A stretch of DNA of 64,000 nucleotides from Aequorivita todarodis (lineage in GTDB: Bacteria > Bacteroidota > Bacteroidia > Flavobacteriales > Flavobacteriaceae). Shown here one piece after another: positions 52,005 to 60,945 of this stretch (position 1 is its first letter; the number at the start of each line of letters is the position of its first letter). Position numbers and translations under genes: made by a program. The notes below the pieces were generated by a model. The model worked only from the letters and a program-made list of their open reading frames with translations. It did no database searches and had not been told where the DNA came from. The stretch spans positions 62,001-126,000 of the forward strand of contig NZ_JAQQTG010000020.1 of assembly GCF_028561335.1 (NCBI RefSeq), written 5' to 3'.

Positions 52005-52476
52005 TGTCTTATTAGATACAAGTTTTTTCATTAGACTTCTAAACGATGAAGACCCACTTCATACAAATGCAGTTGGATATTTTAAATACTTTTTAGAAAA
52101 CGACATTGTTTTAAAAGTCTCAACAATCTCAATTGCAGAATACTGTGTGCTGGGAAAATTAGAAGACTTACCTTTAAAAAATATTCAGATTGTTCCTTTC
52201 AATTTAAAAGAAGCCGAGAAAACTGGACAATTTGCAAATATAATCTTTGCAGAAAATAAAGTTAGTGAAGAAACACTAATACCTCGTGCAATAATACCGA
52301 ATGATTCCAAACTCTTTGCCCAAGCTGACTTAGATAAATCAATTACACATTTTGTGACTTCTGATATTCGCTCTAAAAATACTCTCGCATTATTGAAAAA
52401 AGGAATCAATCCAAAGTTTGAGATTATTTCTATTGACGTTCCCTTCACTGAAACTTTTGGTATTTTAGACCTTTAA
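51994..52476 (+). CDS. PIN-domain ribonuclease-like protein
   Basis: A 160-residue PIN-fold protein. The acidic residues of the active site are visible: LDTSFFIRLLND (first Asp), ISIAEYC (Glu) and THFVTSDIRS (last Asp), as in VapC-type RNases. Longer than typical VapC (about 130). Overlaps the upstream unknown gene by 11 bp. Possibly the toxin of an atypical toxin-antitoxin pair. Confidence 0.78.
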   Translation: MKHSVLLDTSFFIRLLNDEDPLHTNAVGYFKYFLENDIVLKVSTISIAEYCVLGKLEDLPLKNIQIVPFNLKEAEKTGQFANIIFAENKVSEETLIPRAIIPNDSKLFAQADLDKSITHFVTSDIRSKNTLALLKKGINPKFEIISIDVPFTETFGILDL

Positions 52477-52551
52477 AAAAAGTTGCCAACAACGCATCCT
52501 ACGAAAAGCACCAATCTCCTTCTTCAAAACTAACATTCTCTATTTAATTCT

Positions 52552-52785
52552 TTAAACCGCCCAAACCACAACAAGCAAAAGGGTCAAAAACGCCACGAGC
52601 AGTACCTTCCAAAAAGCATTTGCTTTTTTAAGTTCCATAAAAAAGAATGCCACGCCTATAAATTTCAAAAAGGAAAGCCCTAAAATGATTGTTGCAACAT
52701 AGGTAAAATCCAGATTGGCAAACACCGCGGAAAGCAGGGTCAGGCCAATCAAAACAAGCCAGGTGATGTTAAAAGTGCGTTCCAT
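52552..52785 (-). CDS. norF: NorF-like cytochrome c oxidase subunit IV family protein
   Basis: A 77-residue protein with two to three membrane helices (TWLVLIGLTLLSAVFAN, then LSFLKFIGVAFFFMELKK) of the prokaryotic cytochrome c oxidase subunit IV family. Two bases downstream of norE and last gene of norCBQDEF, the position of NorF in Paracoccus. Accessory, not catalytic. Confidence 0.82.
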   Translation of the reverse strand: MERTFNITWLVLIGLTLLSAVFANLDFTYVATIILGLSFLKFIGVAFFFMELKKANAFWKVLLVAFLTLLLVVVWAV

Positions 52786-52786
52786 T

Positions 52787-53371
52787 TTAAAAGAGTAAAT
52801 AGATTATAGGGAATAGCAACAGCCAAATCAAATCGCACATATGCCAAAAGGCTGCGCCCGATTCGTAATCGGCAATTTTGAGAGTTTGGGGTTTTTTGCT
52901 GAGGGTCCTTCCCAAAACCAGCAATATAATTATCCCCACCACTACGTGTATTACGTGAAAAAGTGTGAGCATCCAATAATAGCCAAAGAAAGCATTGAAG
53001 CCCATCGTCAATCCAGCTTCAATCTTATCGGCGTATTCCACGGCCTTTAGGGCCAAAAACAACATTCCGCCGAGAATGGTCAACCGAAGAAACAACTTGC
53101 TTTTGCTAAAATTCCCCAATTTCAGAAAATGCACCGACTGCGCCATGCACCAACCGCTGCTGAGCAGAAAAACAGTATTTATAGTGCCATAAGCCGTGTT
53201 GAGCAACAGGCGGGATTCGTGAAAAAGTTCGGGCTCTGCCCTTGCATTCAGCCCCATAAAAACCAGGGCAATCCCGAAGGTTACCAATTCCAAATAAATA
53301 ATAATCCACAGCAGGATGCCGCCCGGTGGGTAAAAAATGTTTTTGTAATCTATTTTGGCCGTAGTGTCCAT
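52787..53371 (-). CDS. norE: NorE-like cytochrome c oxidase subunit III family protein
   Basis: A 194-residue protein with five membrane helices and the CoxIII family pattern (FYPPGGILLWIIIYLELVTFGIALVFMG, ...TLFHVIHVVVGIIIL, ...WHMCDLIWLLLFPIIYLLF). NorE is an accessory subunit for NO reductase maturation or activity. One base separates its start from the norD stop. Confidence 0.87.
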   Translation of the reverse strand: MDTTAKIDYKNIFYPPGGILLWIIIYLELVTFGIALVFMGLNARAEPELFHESRLLLNTAYGTINTVFLLSSGWCMAQSVHFLKLGNFSKSKLFLRLTILGGMLFLALKAVEYADKIEAGLTMGFNAFFGYYWMLTLFHVIHVVVGIIILLVLGRTLSKKPQTLKIADYESGAAFWHMCDLIWLLLFPIIYLLF

Positions 53372-53372
53372 T

Positions 53373-55142
53373 TTAGCTTTGGTGTTTTATTTTATCGTAC
53401 AGTTTTACCAGCGATTGCAGCAATTCCACGGGCGTGGTCAAAATCTGGAAATGGTTCTGCCCAAACATCTGTGGCAAGTAATATTTTGCCTGCGCTTCAA
53501 TAGCCAAGGCATACGAATTGATGTTCCGCTGGTTCAATTCCCGAAGTGCTTGCTTTACATCGTTAATGCCGTATTTGCCCTCGTACTTGTCGTAATCATT
53601 GGGTTTTCCGTCAGAAATCAGGATGACCCATTTGTTTTTGGTATCGCGTTTATCGAGCAAGGCTCCCGAATGCCGCAATGCCGTACCGATGCGCGTATAG
53701 CCACTTGGCTGCAGGGCGCCCACCTTTTTTTTTGCCTTTTGCCACTGTTCGTCAAAATCCTTTAAAGTTAGATAGGTGCTGTGGTTTCGGGTTTTGGAAT
53801 AGAATCCGGCGATGGAAAAATCCACATTAAATTCCTCCAAAATTTCCCCAAAAATGATGGAGACCTGTTTTTCCACATCAATCACCCTGTTGTCGGCAGC
53901 ATAGCCATCGCTGGAAAGGCTACTGTCCAAAAGCATCAAAATGGAAAGGTCTTTTTCCTTTTTGCGTTTTGAGAGATAGATATTTTCGGAAGGCGTATGG
54001 CCCGAATGGACGTCAACGTAAAGGTCCGTAAGCGCGTCGAGATCAAATTCCTCGCCCTGCAATTGCCTGCGCTGCTGCTGGTATTTATTGTTTACCGAAG
54101 TGAGCATCTTCCGCAGGCCCATCAAAGTGGAAGCGTGCTGGCGAAGCGTATTTTTGTAATAATCAAAATCGGTTTCGGTTTGGGTTTGGGGGAAAACCTT
54201 GCAGAAATCCGCTTTGTAAGTGCGTTTGGAATAATCCCACTCGTCATACAAAATGTGATGGCCCGAAGTTTCCAATTCGGCACTCTCCGAAATGGTAGTA
54301 TTTTCAATAAACTCGGCCTGATAGATGGAATGCGTTGGGTCGTCCACCCGCACGGTCTGTTTCATATTCAAGTCCTCCAGCGCATTGGCGTGGTCGTCCA
54401 GTTCGTCATCGCCATCAAAATCGCGCCAACCGCCCTCCCACTCTTCCGCGGTTTCGGCCTTTTCAAAATTGTGGGTAAGCACGTAATCTTCCTGCGCTTT
54501 CTTGTCAACTTCAATGGATTTTATCTCCTCCACCGCATTGGCCTTCAAAATGGTGTTTATCTCTTCCTCAATGGCGATTTTTACTTTTTCCGAAATATTC
54601 TCAAGTACCTTTTTCTTCACAGTTTCCGGGGAATTCTCCATCCATTTCCCATAAATAAACGAATAATCGGGCAGATTTTTTTCCGAAGCATTTTCTTCAA
54701 AAAGCAATTTCAGTTCGGCATAAATGGTTTCCGTTCCCGGGAATTGACTGAAAATCTCCTTCAATACTTTTTCAGAATTTTCCTCGGAAACCTTTCGCGC
54801 TTCTTCCAAAGTGTGCTCCTCGCCCAATTCATAATTTAGCTGAAAACTTTTTTGGATGGAAAGATAAAGCGTCCTAAAAATGTAAAAACCAAGATTTTTT
54901 TCCGAAGTATCAAAACCCGAAAACCGTTCGGGCAAAAAGAAGGCATTGTTCTTATAACCGCCCTCCTGCTCTGCCTCAAAAATTTCGATGGGATGGCCCG
55001 TTACGGCCCGTGCCATCAACGTAAGCCGTGGCTTTATTTCGCAAAGCTTTACGGTGTGCGCAATGGCTTCCCTCGCACTTTTTTTTCGGTGCTTTAGAAA
55101 TTTGGCAACCTTCGCAAAGATAAACTCATCGGGTTCAAACAT
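53373..55142 (-). CDS. norD: NorD: von Willebrand factor A protein for NO reductase activation
   Basis: A 589-residue cytoplasmic protein; the C-terminal ~200 residues are a VWA domain with the metal site DSSLSSDG (about residues 403-410), then LISDGKPNDYDKYEGKYGIND. The long N-terminal region is charged and helical with a Glu/Asp-rich middle. NorD works with the AAA+ protein NorQ to activate NorCB, by analogy with CbbQ/CbbO. 10 bp after norQ. Confidence 0.92.
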   Translation of the reverse strand: MFEPDEFIFAKVAKFLKHRKKSAREAIAHTVKLCEIKPRLTLMARAVTGHPIEIFEAEQEGGYKNNAFFLPERFSGFDTSEKNLGFYIFRTLYLSIQKSFQLNYELGEEHTLEEARKVSEENSEKVLKEIFSQFPGTETIYAELKLLFEENASEKNLPDYSFIYGKWMENSPETVKKKVLENISEKVKIAIEEEINTILKANAVEEIKSIEVDKKAQEDYVLTHNFEKAETAEEWEGGWRDFDGDDELDDHANALEDLNMKQTVRVDDPTHSIYQAEFIENTTISESAELETSGHHILYDEWDYSKRTYKADFCKVFPQTQTETDFDYYKNTLRQHASTLMGLRKMLTSVNNKYQQQRRQLQGEEFDLDALTDLYVDVHSGHTPSENIYLSKRKKEKDLSILMLLDSSLSSDGYAADNRVIDVEKQVSIIFGEILEEFNVDFSIAGFYSKTRNHSTYLTLKDFDEQWQKAKKKVGALQPSGYTRIGTALRHSGALLDKRDTKNKWVILISDGKPNDYDKYEGKYGINDVKQALRELNQRNINSYALAIEAQAKYYLPQMFGQNHFQILTTPVELLQSLVKLYDKIKHQS

Positions 55143-55152
55143 GGCTTTTGGA

Positions 55153-55974
55153 TTAGATCATCAAATCGCAGAGGTCGGTGAGCGCTTGGGTAATTTCCAC
55201 GTCGTCGGTCAACGGTTCCACAACGGCCACTTTTACCGAAAGCCGCTTCGGAAGGCCACTGTTTATAAGCATTGCCGCATCGACCAGCAAACGGGTGGAA
55301 ACGGTTTCGGTAAGCCCCAACTCGGTGAGATTGCGGATTTTATTGGCAATGTTCACCAGTTTTTTTGAAGTGTCTTTGTCCAAGCCAGTTTCAGCTGCAA
55401 CGATTTCGGTTTCGTCTTTCGCGGTCGGATATTGAAACGAAAGCGCCACAAAACGCTGGCGGGTAGATGGTTTCAGCTCTTTAAAACCTTTTTGGTAGCC
55501 GGGATTGAAAGACGCCACGAGCATAAAATCGGGATGTGCCTTTACGGTAATGCCTAGTTTGTCAATATAAAGTTCCTTTCTGTGGTCAGTTAAGGAATGT
55601 ATGGCAACCACCACATCTGGGCGGGCTTCGGCAATTTCATCCAAATAAAGAATGGCGCCCTCTTTTACGGCTGTCGTCAAAGGCCCGTCCACCCAAATGG
55701 TCTCGGTGCCCTTGATAATGTAGCGCCCTATAAGGTCTGTGGAAGAGGTTTCCTCATGGCAGGAAACGGTGATAAGCGGTTGCTCCAACTGATGCGCCAT
55801 ATAATCTACAAACCGCGTTTTGCCAGTGCCCGTTGGCCCTTTCAGCAAAATGGGGAGTTTGTTCTTAAAAGCGTGCCGAAAAACCTCAACCTCGCGGTCT
55901 ATGGGTTTATAAAAGGGTATTTCCGAAGAAAATTTTAGGCTTTCCTTTATGGTGATTGTTTCTGTGATTGACAT
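55153..55974 (-). CDS. norQ: NorQ: MoxR-type AAA+ ATPase
   Basis: A 273-residue AAA+ protein of the CbbQ/NirQ/NorQ family. Walker A is GPTGTGKT (residues 46-53), Walker B ends LYLDEIAEARPDVV, and CbbQ-type block RQRFVALSFQYP is near residue 180. Pairs with NorD in inserting the iron or activating NO reductase. The 168-bp gap to norB holds a CCCGA/TCGGG stem-loop but no box of the type seen elsewhere. Confidence 0.93.
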   Translation of the reverse strand: MSITETITIKESLKFSSEIPFYKPIDREVEVFRHAFKNKLPILLKGPTGTGKTRFVDYMAHQLEQPLITVSCHEETSSTDLIGRYIIKGTETIWVDGPLTTAVKEGAILYLDEIAEARPDVVVAIHSLTDHRKELYIDKLGITVKAHPDFMLVASFNPGYQKGFKELKPSTRQRFVALSFQYPTAKDETEIVAAETGLDKDTSKKLVNIANKIRNLTELGLTETVSTRLLVDAAMLINSGLPKRLSVKVAVVEPLTDDVEITQALTDLCDLMI

Positions 55975-56142
55975 AATTCAAGATTTTTAGTGTCGTTACA
56001 ACTGTACTGAAATTAGACAGCGGAAAACTATTATTAAAAGGCCCGAAACATGGTTCTGGTCGGGAATGACTTAAAACTGTTTTATATGAAAAAATTCCCG
56101 GGTTTTCAGGTATAAGAGCGTAACCAGCTTCAGGCCTTTATA

Positions 56143-57492
56143 TTAGAGATAGCTGCTTTCCACGGTTTCCAGGGCTTCATCCGTGGGGCGACCGTGCTTG
56201 TAAAAATCATAGATATAGGTTAGGACCCCAATGGCGAACAGACTGGCGCAGAGTATAAGCACCACAAAATGAATACTGATTTCTTTTTGGACGGCCATAA
56301 ATTCCATTCCGAATTTTCGTTCCAGATAAACCTGCGCAACGCCAGCGACCCCAAAGGCCATCGTCATCCCAATCATTCCAATATTTGTGGTCCAAAAAGC
56401 CACGCGTCCGCGAACGCCGTCGTAAAATTTACGTCCCGTCATATTGGGCAGGCTGTAGCTTATAATTGCCAAAACAATCATTGCATAGGCGCCCCAAAAT
56501 GCCAAGTGGCCGTGCATTGCGGTAACCAAGGTTCCGTGGGTGTAAAGGTTGGTTTGCGGCAAAGTGTGCGCAAAACCTAAAAGGCCTGCACCTACAAAGG
56601 AAACAATGGCAGCGCCGAGCGTCCAAAACAAAGCGATTTTGTTTGGGTGCTTTTTCTCTCCTTTTCGGTACATATTTACCGCGAAAAGCGCCATAGCAAG
56701 GAACGCCAAAGGCTCCAGGGCAGAGAAAATTCCACCGACGATGAGCCAAATTTTATTCACACCTATATAATAGTAGTGGTGGCCCGTGCCTAACACGCCT
56801 GAAAGAAAAGTAAGGCCCACGATTACATAAAGCCATTTTTCAATAACCTCGCGGTCCACGCCTGTTAACTTTATTAAAAGGAAGGCGAGGATACCGCCCA
56901 TAATGAGTTCCCACACGCCTTCAACCCAAAGGTGCACTACCCACCAGCGGAAAAAGCTGTCGGTTACCTGACTGTCAAACGGCAACATTCCGGGAATGTA
57001 CAGCAGCGCCGCAAACAGCAGGCCCATGGAAAGCACCAGCGCCGTTGTTGTTTTTCGTTTTCCTTTAAAGAGCGTCAAAAGTATGAGTGCCAAAAACAGC
57101 AGTACGTTTAAAACTACCAAATAGTCAAGCTGGCGTGGAATTTCCAAAAATTTACGGCCTTCCCACCAGTTAAAGTGATAGCCCACTATAGCCGCTACGC
57201 CAACCGCTGCAAGCGAAATGAGCTGTACATACGCCAGTTTCACGCTAACGAGTTCGCGTTGGGCCTCCTCGGGGATAATGTAATAGGCAGCGCCCATAAA
57301 CCCAGAGAGCAACCAGACCACAAGCAAATTGGTATGCACGGCGCGCGCGGTGTTAAAAGGAATAAAGTCGTGCAGGCCGTCCATCCCGATACGGGCAAAA
57401 CCCATAACAAAGCCATAGGTTATTTGAAGTACCAGTAAAAGCATGGAAAGTGCAAAAAACCAGTACGCTACTTTTTGAGATTTATATTTCAT
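56143..57492 (-). CDS. norB: Nitric oxide reductase subunit B (cNOR)
   Basis: A 449-residue, 12-helix catalytic subunit. All signature residues are present: H53 (low-spin heme), H187 with E191 and E195 (WWVVHLWVEGVWELIMGG), H238-H239 (GTGHHYY), H327 (high-spin heme) and H329 (low-spin heme; THGTLVTAMHGHL). Reduces NO to N2O in the inner membrane. ATG at 57492; a longer frame adds 25 unrelated residues. Directly follows norC. Confidence 0.96.
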   Translation of the reverse strand: MKYKSQKVAYWFFALSMLLLVLQITYGFVMGFARIGMDGLHDFIPFNTARAVHTNLLVVWLLSGFMGAAYYIIPEEAQRELVSVKLAYVQLISLAAVGVAAIVGYHFNWWEGRKFLEIPRQLDYLVVLNVLLFLALILLTLFKGKRKTTTALVLSMGLLFAALLYIPGMLPFDSQVTDSFFRWWVVHLWVEGVWELIMGGILAFLLIKLTGVDREVIEKWLYVIVGLTFLSGVLGTGHHYYYIGVNKIWLIVGGIFSALEPLAFLAMALFAVNMYRKGEKKHPNKIALFWTLGAAIVSFVGAGLLGFAHTLPQTNLYTHGTLVTAMHGHLAFWGAYAMIVLAIISYSLPNMTGRKFYDGVRGRVAFWTTNIGMIGMTMAFGVAGVAQVYLERKFGMEFMAVQKEISIHFVVLILCASLFAIGVLTYIYDFYKHGRPTDEALETVESSYL

Positions 57493-57514
57493 CGGTATAA
57501 AATTTAATTGGTGG

Positions 57515-57961
57515 TTAGTTGTTGGTGAGTTGCTTGTCTTTTGCCAGCGGCGAAACAATGCGGTCAAAACCGTTTAGGTCTATCTCGCCTATCCAGTTAA
57601 AAAAGGCGATAACGTCCATGGCCTCTTCCTCGGAAAAACCGTAGGCTACCATTTTTCGCTCGTTGGGAGCCCAGGGTACGGGCGTCATAAGAACGGCTTT
57701 TACGTAGCCTTCGCCACGGCGTTCAATAACTTTTGTGAGTTCCGGAGCATAATAGGCGCCCTCGCCCAGAATGGTGTGGCAGCCCATACAGTTGTTTTCT
57801 TCCCAGATTACCTTACCGCGCACCACTTGGGCGGTAATGTTTTCATAATTGGTTTGGTCCTGGCCGTCGCTGAAGGAATAGATGGTAAGGCCAATAAAGA
57901 TCAGAAAGGTTACGAGTGTTCCCCCAAGGAAAAATGCCCGTGCTTGTTGTTTGGATAGCAT
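57515..57961 (-). CDS. norC: Nitric oxide reductase subunit C
   Basis: A 148-residue membrane-anchored cytochrome c with CMGCH (C58, C61, H62) in NNCMGCHTILGEGAYYAPELT and axial M104 in ERKMVAYGFS. The N-terminal anchor spans about residues 9-29. Passes electrons to NorB. ATG at 57961; the frame is open from 58027 but that part is non-conserved and includes the promoter. Confidence 0.95.
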   Translation of the reverse strand: MLSKQQARAFFLGGTLVTFLIFIGLTIYSFSDGQDQTNYENITAQVVRGKVIWEENNCMGCHTILGEGAYYAPELTKVIERRGEGYVKAVLMTPVPWAPNERKMVAYGFSEEEAMDVIAFFNWIGEIDLNGFDRIVSPLAKDKQLTNN

Positions 57962-57983
57962 ATTGGTTGGTTTAAAATTATAT

Positions 57984-58049
57984 TTAAGACTTATATATCT
58001 TAATAGCAAAATAAATAAGAATGACAAAAATGTAATATGACCATTATCA
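57984..58049 (-). promoter_or_regulatory. norC promoter: CRP/FNR-type box, -7 element and start-site dyad
   Basis: Box TGACCATTATCA (58038-58049), 23 bp, then minus-strand TTATTTTG (58014 down to 58007). Across the expected start site lies the dyad TTAAGA (57984-57989) / TCTTAA (57998-58003), placed like a repressor operator. Confidence 0.72.
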
Positions 58050-58258
58050 TATAAATTAGAATTTTTAGTATTTTTCTAAAAATTGATGAGAGCGGACCTC
58101 GGCCGAGCTGGAAAAGATGGTTTAGAATTTATATATCGGGATTTCAATTTAAAAATAATTATGTACTGCCTTATGTTCTTATTCGTACGAAGGCTAAAAT
58201 GTTACGCTTTTAAATAGCTTGTATGCACCAGTTGCCTTTACTGAAAAAAGTAAAAAAT

Positions 58259-58294
58259 AAAGTTATCATTTTGGTAACTTTTGTGTTAACTTTG
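58259..58294 (+). promoter_or_regulatory. higBA promoter and operator-like repeats
   Basis: A perfect -7 element TAACTTTG (58287-58294), 16 bases before the higB start, plus three related copies of GTTA(A/T)C around it (GTTATC 58262, GGTAAC 58273, GTTAAC 58285) as an inverted and direct set, likely the autoregulatory operator. Confidence 0.55.
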
Positions 58295-58310
58295 CTACAA
58301 ATTATTTTAC

Positions 58311-58604
58311 GTGAAAATATTTTCGAGAGGAACATTGCGGGATTTTTGGGAAAAGCACGGCGACTGCGAACTTCAATTGAAAACTTGGTATCGTGAAACT
58401 GAAAAATCAAATTGGTCATCAATCAACGATCTTAAATCCGAATACCCGAGTGCAAGTATTTTAAAAGATAACCGAATGGTCTTCAATATTAAAGGAAACG
58501 ATTATCGACTGATTGTTAAGTTTAATTTTGAATATCAACTGGCTTGGATACGTTTTATAGGAACACACGGAGAATATGATAAAATTAACGCAAACGAAAT
58601 TTAA
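58311..58604 (+). CDS. higB: HigB-family toxin (RelE fold)
   Basis: A 97-residue protein starting at GTG. FWEKHGDCELQLKTWYRE, then NRMVFNIKGNDYRLIVKF and WIRFIGTHGEYDKI are the conserved blocks of HigB toxins, which cleave mRNA on the ribosome. Toxin first, antitoxin second, the usual higBA order. Inserted between norC and the 600-residue gene, both on the other strand. Confidence 0.9.
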   Translation: MKIFSRGTLRDFWEKHGDCELQLKTWYRETEKSNWSSINDLKSEYPSASILKDNRMVFNIKGNDYRLIVKFNFEYQLAWIRFIGTHGEYDKINANEI

Positions 58605-58605
58605 G

Positions 58606-58962
58606 ATGAAAATAAAACCTATTAGAAACGAAGCGGATTACCAAAAAGCCTTGGAGCGCTTGGAAGTTATTTTTGATGCCAAAAGAGGAACTGAAGAAAG
58701 CGACGAATTGGAAATTCTGGCAATGGTAATAGACAATTATGAAAATGAGAATTTTCCCATTGACCTGCCTGACCCGATTGCCGCAATTAATTTCCGGATG
58801 GAACAAATGGGCCTAAAACAGAAAGATTTAGTGAAAATGATTGGTTTTAAAAGTCGAGTGAGCGAAATAATGAACAAAAAACGCAAACTGACTTTGGAAA
58901 TGATTAGAAAACTGAACGCTGATTTAAATATCCCGACAGAAATTTTGATACAAGATTATTGA
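58606..58962 (+). CDS. higA: HigA-family antitoxin (XRE helix-turn-helix)
   Basis: A 118-residue protein (ATG at 58606, one base after the higB stop; another ATG at 58576 overlaps higB). N-terminal HigA segment IRNEADYQKALERLEVIFDA, then a helix-turn-helix of XRE type: MEQMGLKQKDLVKMIGFKSRVSEIMNKKRKLTLEMIRKL. It binds HigB and represses the operon. Confidence 0.9.
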   Translation: MKIKPIRNEADYQKALERLEVIFDAKRGTEESDELEILAMVIDNYENENFPIDLPDPIAAINFRMEQMGLKQKDLVKMIGFKSRVSEIMNKKRKLTLEMIRKLNADLNIPTEILIQDY

Positions 58963-59113
58963 GCAAGTTACCCGGAGCACGAAAAGCCGCGAGGACTCTC
59001 AAAAGCACTAATGTTTGGCTTGGGGATAATCTGAAAGGCAACTGCTTATTTGCTACCACATTCCTTTATACTAAATATTGTGGCGTATTTTAAAGATTTG
59101 AATCTCTGACCCA

Positions 59114-60916
59114 TTACCCAACCTGCAACTGCAATTCCTGCAACTGCAAAATCTCCTTTTTGGCATCGGCTAAATCCCTTTCAAATTGGGCTTTATTGTC
59201 TAAAATATAATTTGCCGTCAAATCATAATAATGCGCAATCCCATCGAGAAGATTTTCACTGAATTTTTCCCAGGTTTTGAAATCGCGGGCAGTTGGCGTT
59301 AAGGTATGCTTCATTTCCTTCTTTAAAAAATCTATATAGAGCCTTAATTCGGCAACAAACATTAAAGGCCTGTTGGGGTATTGCATTATATTTTGGCGGC
59401 CGTAAATATGATCAGTCATCTCGCGCAGACTGGCAACCTTTGAGAAATTGACGATATTCGGTCCCGGGCAAATGGTTACCGCCGTAAGCTTTTTTAGAAA
59501 GGGCACTTCATACCGAATAGCCGCCGCATTGCTCAGGCCGATGCACAGACATTCTTTGCCCAACACCTCTTCGCGCTGCAGCTCCAGTTCTTCCTCGGAA
59601 AGATTTAAGCTTTCCAATTGCTCCAGTTTCATCTTTTGGTATTTGCTCGACGCGGTACATATCGGTTCTTTGGTAAACTCAGTATTGGATACCAATAGCT
59701 TTTCGGTACACGGACTGCCGGGCTTTTCCTTTGCTATCCGGTCCAAACGTTCCTTTTCGGCGGTGGTTCCCTTTAAATAATTGAACTGTACCCCCAACGG
59801 CGACGCTTTGCTCCGAACTACATCCCTGTCTTTCGACTGGCGGAGCAACTCCAACGTATCCTCATCAACCGTAGTAGCTTCCGGGCATAACAGAAAGGGC
59901 GTGCCCCAACCCGTGCCGTCCACTTGGTAGTAATTGCGCAGCAAGTTATCCTCCTCACTGGTGCCAATACCGCCCTGTACCTTAATTTTTATGGGATGCG
60001 GTTCAGAAAAGGTAAGTTTTCCCTTGGCCGTGAGTGCAGGATTGTAAAGCTCAAAAAGGCTATCCTGCAATTCCTGTCTTTTCTCTTTAAATTCCTGGAG
60101 AATCGGCCCCATCAATAGGCCCTGGGTGGCAAAAACGTGGCCACCGCAATTAAGTCCGGATTCAATGCGAAACTCACTGACCCAGATTCCCTTTTTCGCC
60201 AAATATTTCCCCTGTATCAACGCCGAACGGTAATCACTCACCTTAATCACTACTTTTTTGTGAAAGGAGCCCCATTCATAGGCATCAAAGGCCGAAAAAT
60301 TTTCCATATAATTATAAAGTCGCGGGTTCATTCCCGCAGAAAAAATAAGGGACGAATTGGTAAGTTCGCTTTTGGCGTAACCTTTTAGGGCGGTCAGCGC
60401 ATCCGATCCGTTTTCAATTATATCCTTGTTTTTGTCCAGATTTTCCTTGTCCACCTTAGTCATAATATTCACTTCCACCGCTCCTGGCACCACCAGTTTA
60501 AGCAGCAATTTTTCCAATAATCCTTTCTTTTCGGGATTTAGGGTAAAAAGCCATTCGTGATACTTATCCTTTAGCAGGCTTGTATCGGGAAGCATTTCGA
60601 AATATTTTACAAGATCCGATCCCCCTTCAAATGTGGATGCCTTGAGCCGTTCCATTTTTGAAGTGACGATGCGCTGCATCAGGTTCAGGTAATCGGTTAT
60701 ACGCCTGGCTCTGTAATCCTCCTCTTTTACGGTAATGGGAACGTATGGTTCGTTATTTTGGCCGTAGTAATATTTCCGCATTACTTCCAAAATGTTATCC
60801 TCAATAACCGAAATGGCCGAGTTGATGCCAAAGCAGGCAACTTTTATTGGGGAATCAATGGTGTAGGCAATGCCCATGACGGGAATGTGAAAGGTGTGCG
60901 GACTGGTAATTTGCAT
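59114..60916 (-). CDS. Nitronate-monooxygenase-like FMN barrel protein with Cys-rich extension
   Basis: A 600-residue protein starting at M (60916). The first ~370 residues look like a 2-nitropropane dioxygenase/nitronate monooxygenase TIM barrel: KKVVIKVSDYRSALIQGKYL, SGLNCGGHVFATQG (near 253-266) and KVQGGIGTSEED...GTGWGTPFLLCPEATTV (near 312-350), the last two corresponding to FMN phosphate-binding loops. A ~230-residue C-terminal extension has cysteines C403, C420, C456, C458 and C483. Two ends of the insert are helical. It lies downstream of nosDFY and has its own CRP/FNR-type box. I do not know its substrate. Confidence 0.62.
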   Translation of the reverse strand: MQITSPHTFHIPVMGIAYTIDSPIKVACFGINSAISVIEDNILEVMRKYYYGQNNEPYVPITVKEEDYRARRITDYLNLMQRIVTSKMERLKASTFEGGSDLVKYFEMLPDTSLLKDKYHEWLFTLNPEKKGLLEKLLLKLVVPGAVEVNIMTKVDKENLDKNKDIIENGSDALTALKGYAKSELTNSSLIFSAGMNPRLYNYMENFSAFDAYEWGSFHKKVVIKVSDYRSALIQGKYLAKKGIWVSEFRIESGLNCGGHVFATQGLLMGPILQEFKEKRQELQDSLFELYNPALTAKGKLTFSEPHPIKIKVQGGIGTSEEDNLLRNYYQVDGTGWGTPFLLCPEATTVDEDTLELLRQSKDRDVVRSKASPLGVQFNYLKGTTAEKERLDRIAKEKPGSPCTEKLLVSNTEFTKEPICTASSKYQKMKLEQLESLNLSEEELELQREEVLGKECLCIGLSNAAAIRYEVPFLKKLTAVTICPGPNIVNFSKVASLREMTDHIYGRQNIMQYPNRPLMFVAELRLYIDFLKKEMKHTLTPTARDFKTWEKFSENLLDGIAHYYDLTANYILDNKAQFERDLADAKKEILQLQELQLQVG

Positions 60917-60945
60917 TTGAGAATGAATTTGGATTGAAAATTTGG

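Noticed and set aside
53997-54839. 280-residue plus-strand frame inside norD
   Set aside because: Opposite-strand shadow of norD; its hydrophobic, His/Phe-rich content is what the complement of Glu/Lys-rich coding sequence gives.
56041-56064. Possible CRP/FNR-type site upstream of norQ
   Set aside because: The nearest match TGACTTAAAACT (56068 area) lacks the RTCA half and no -7 element stands at 23 bp; norQ is more simply read from the norCB transcript.
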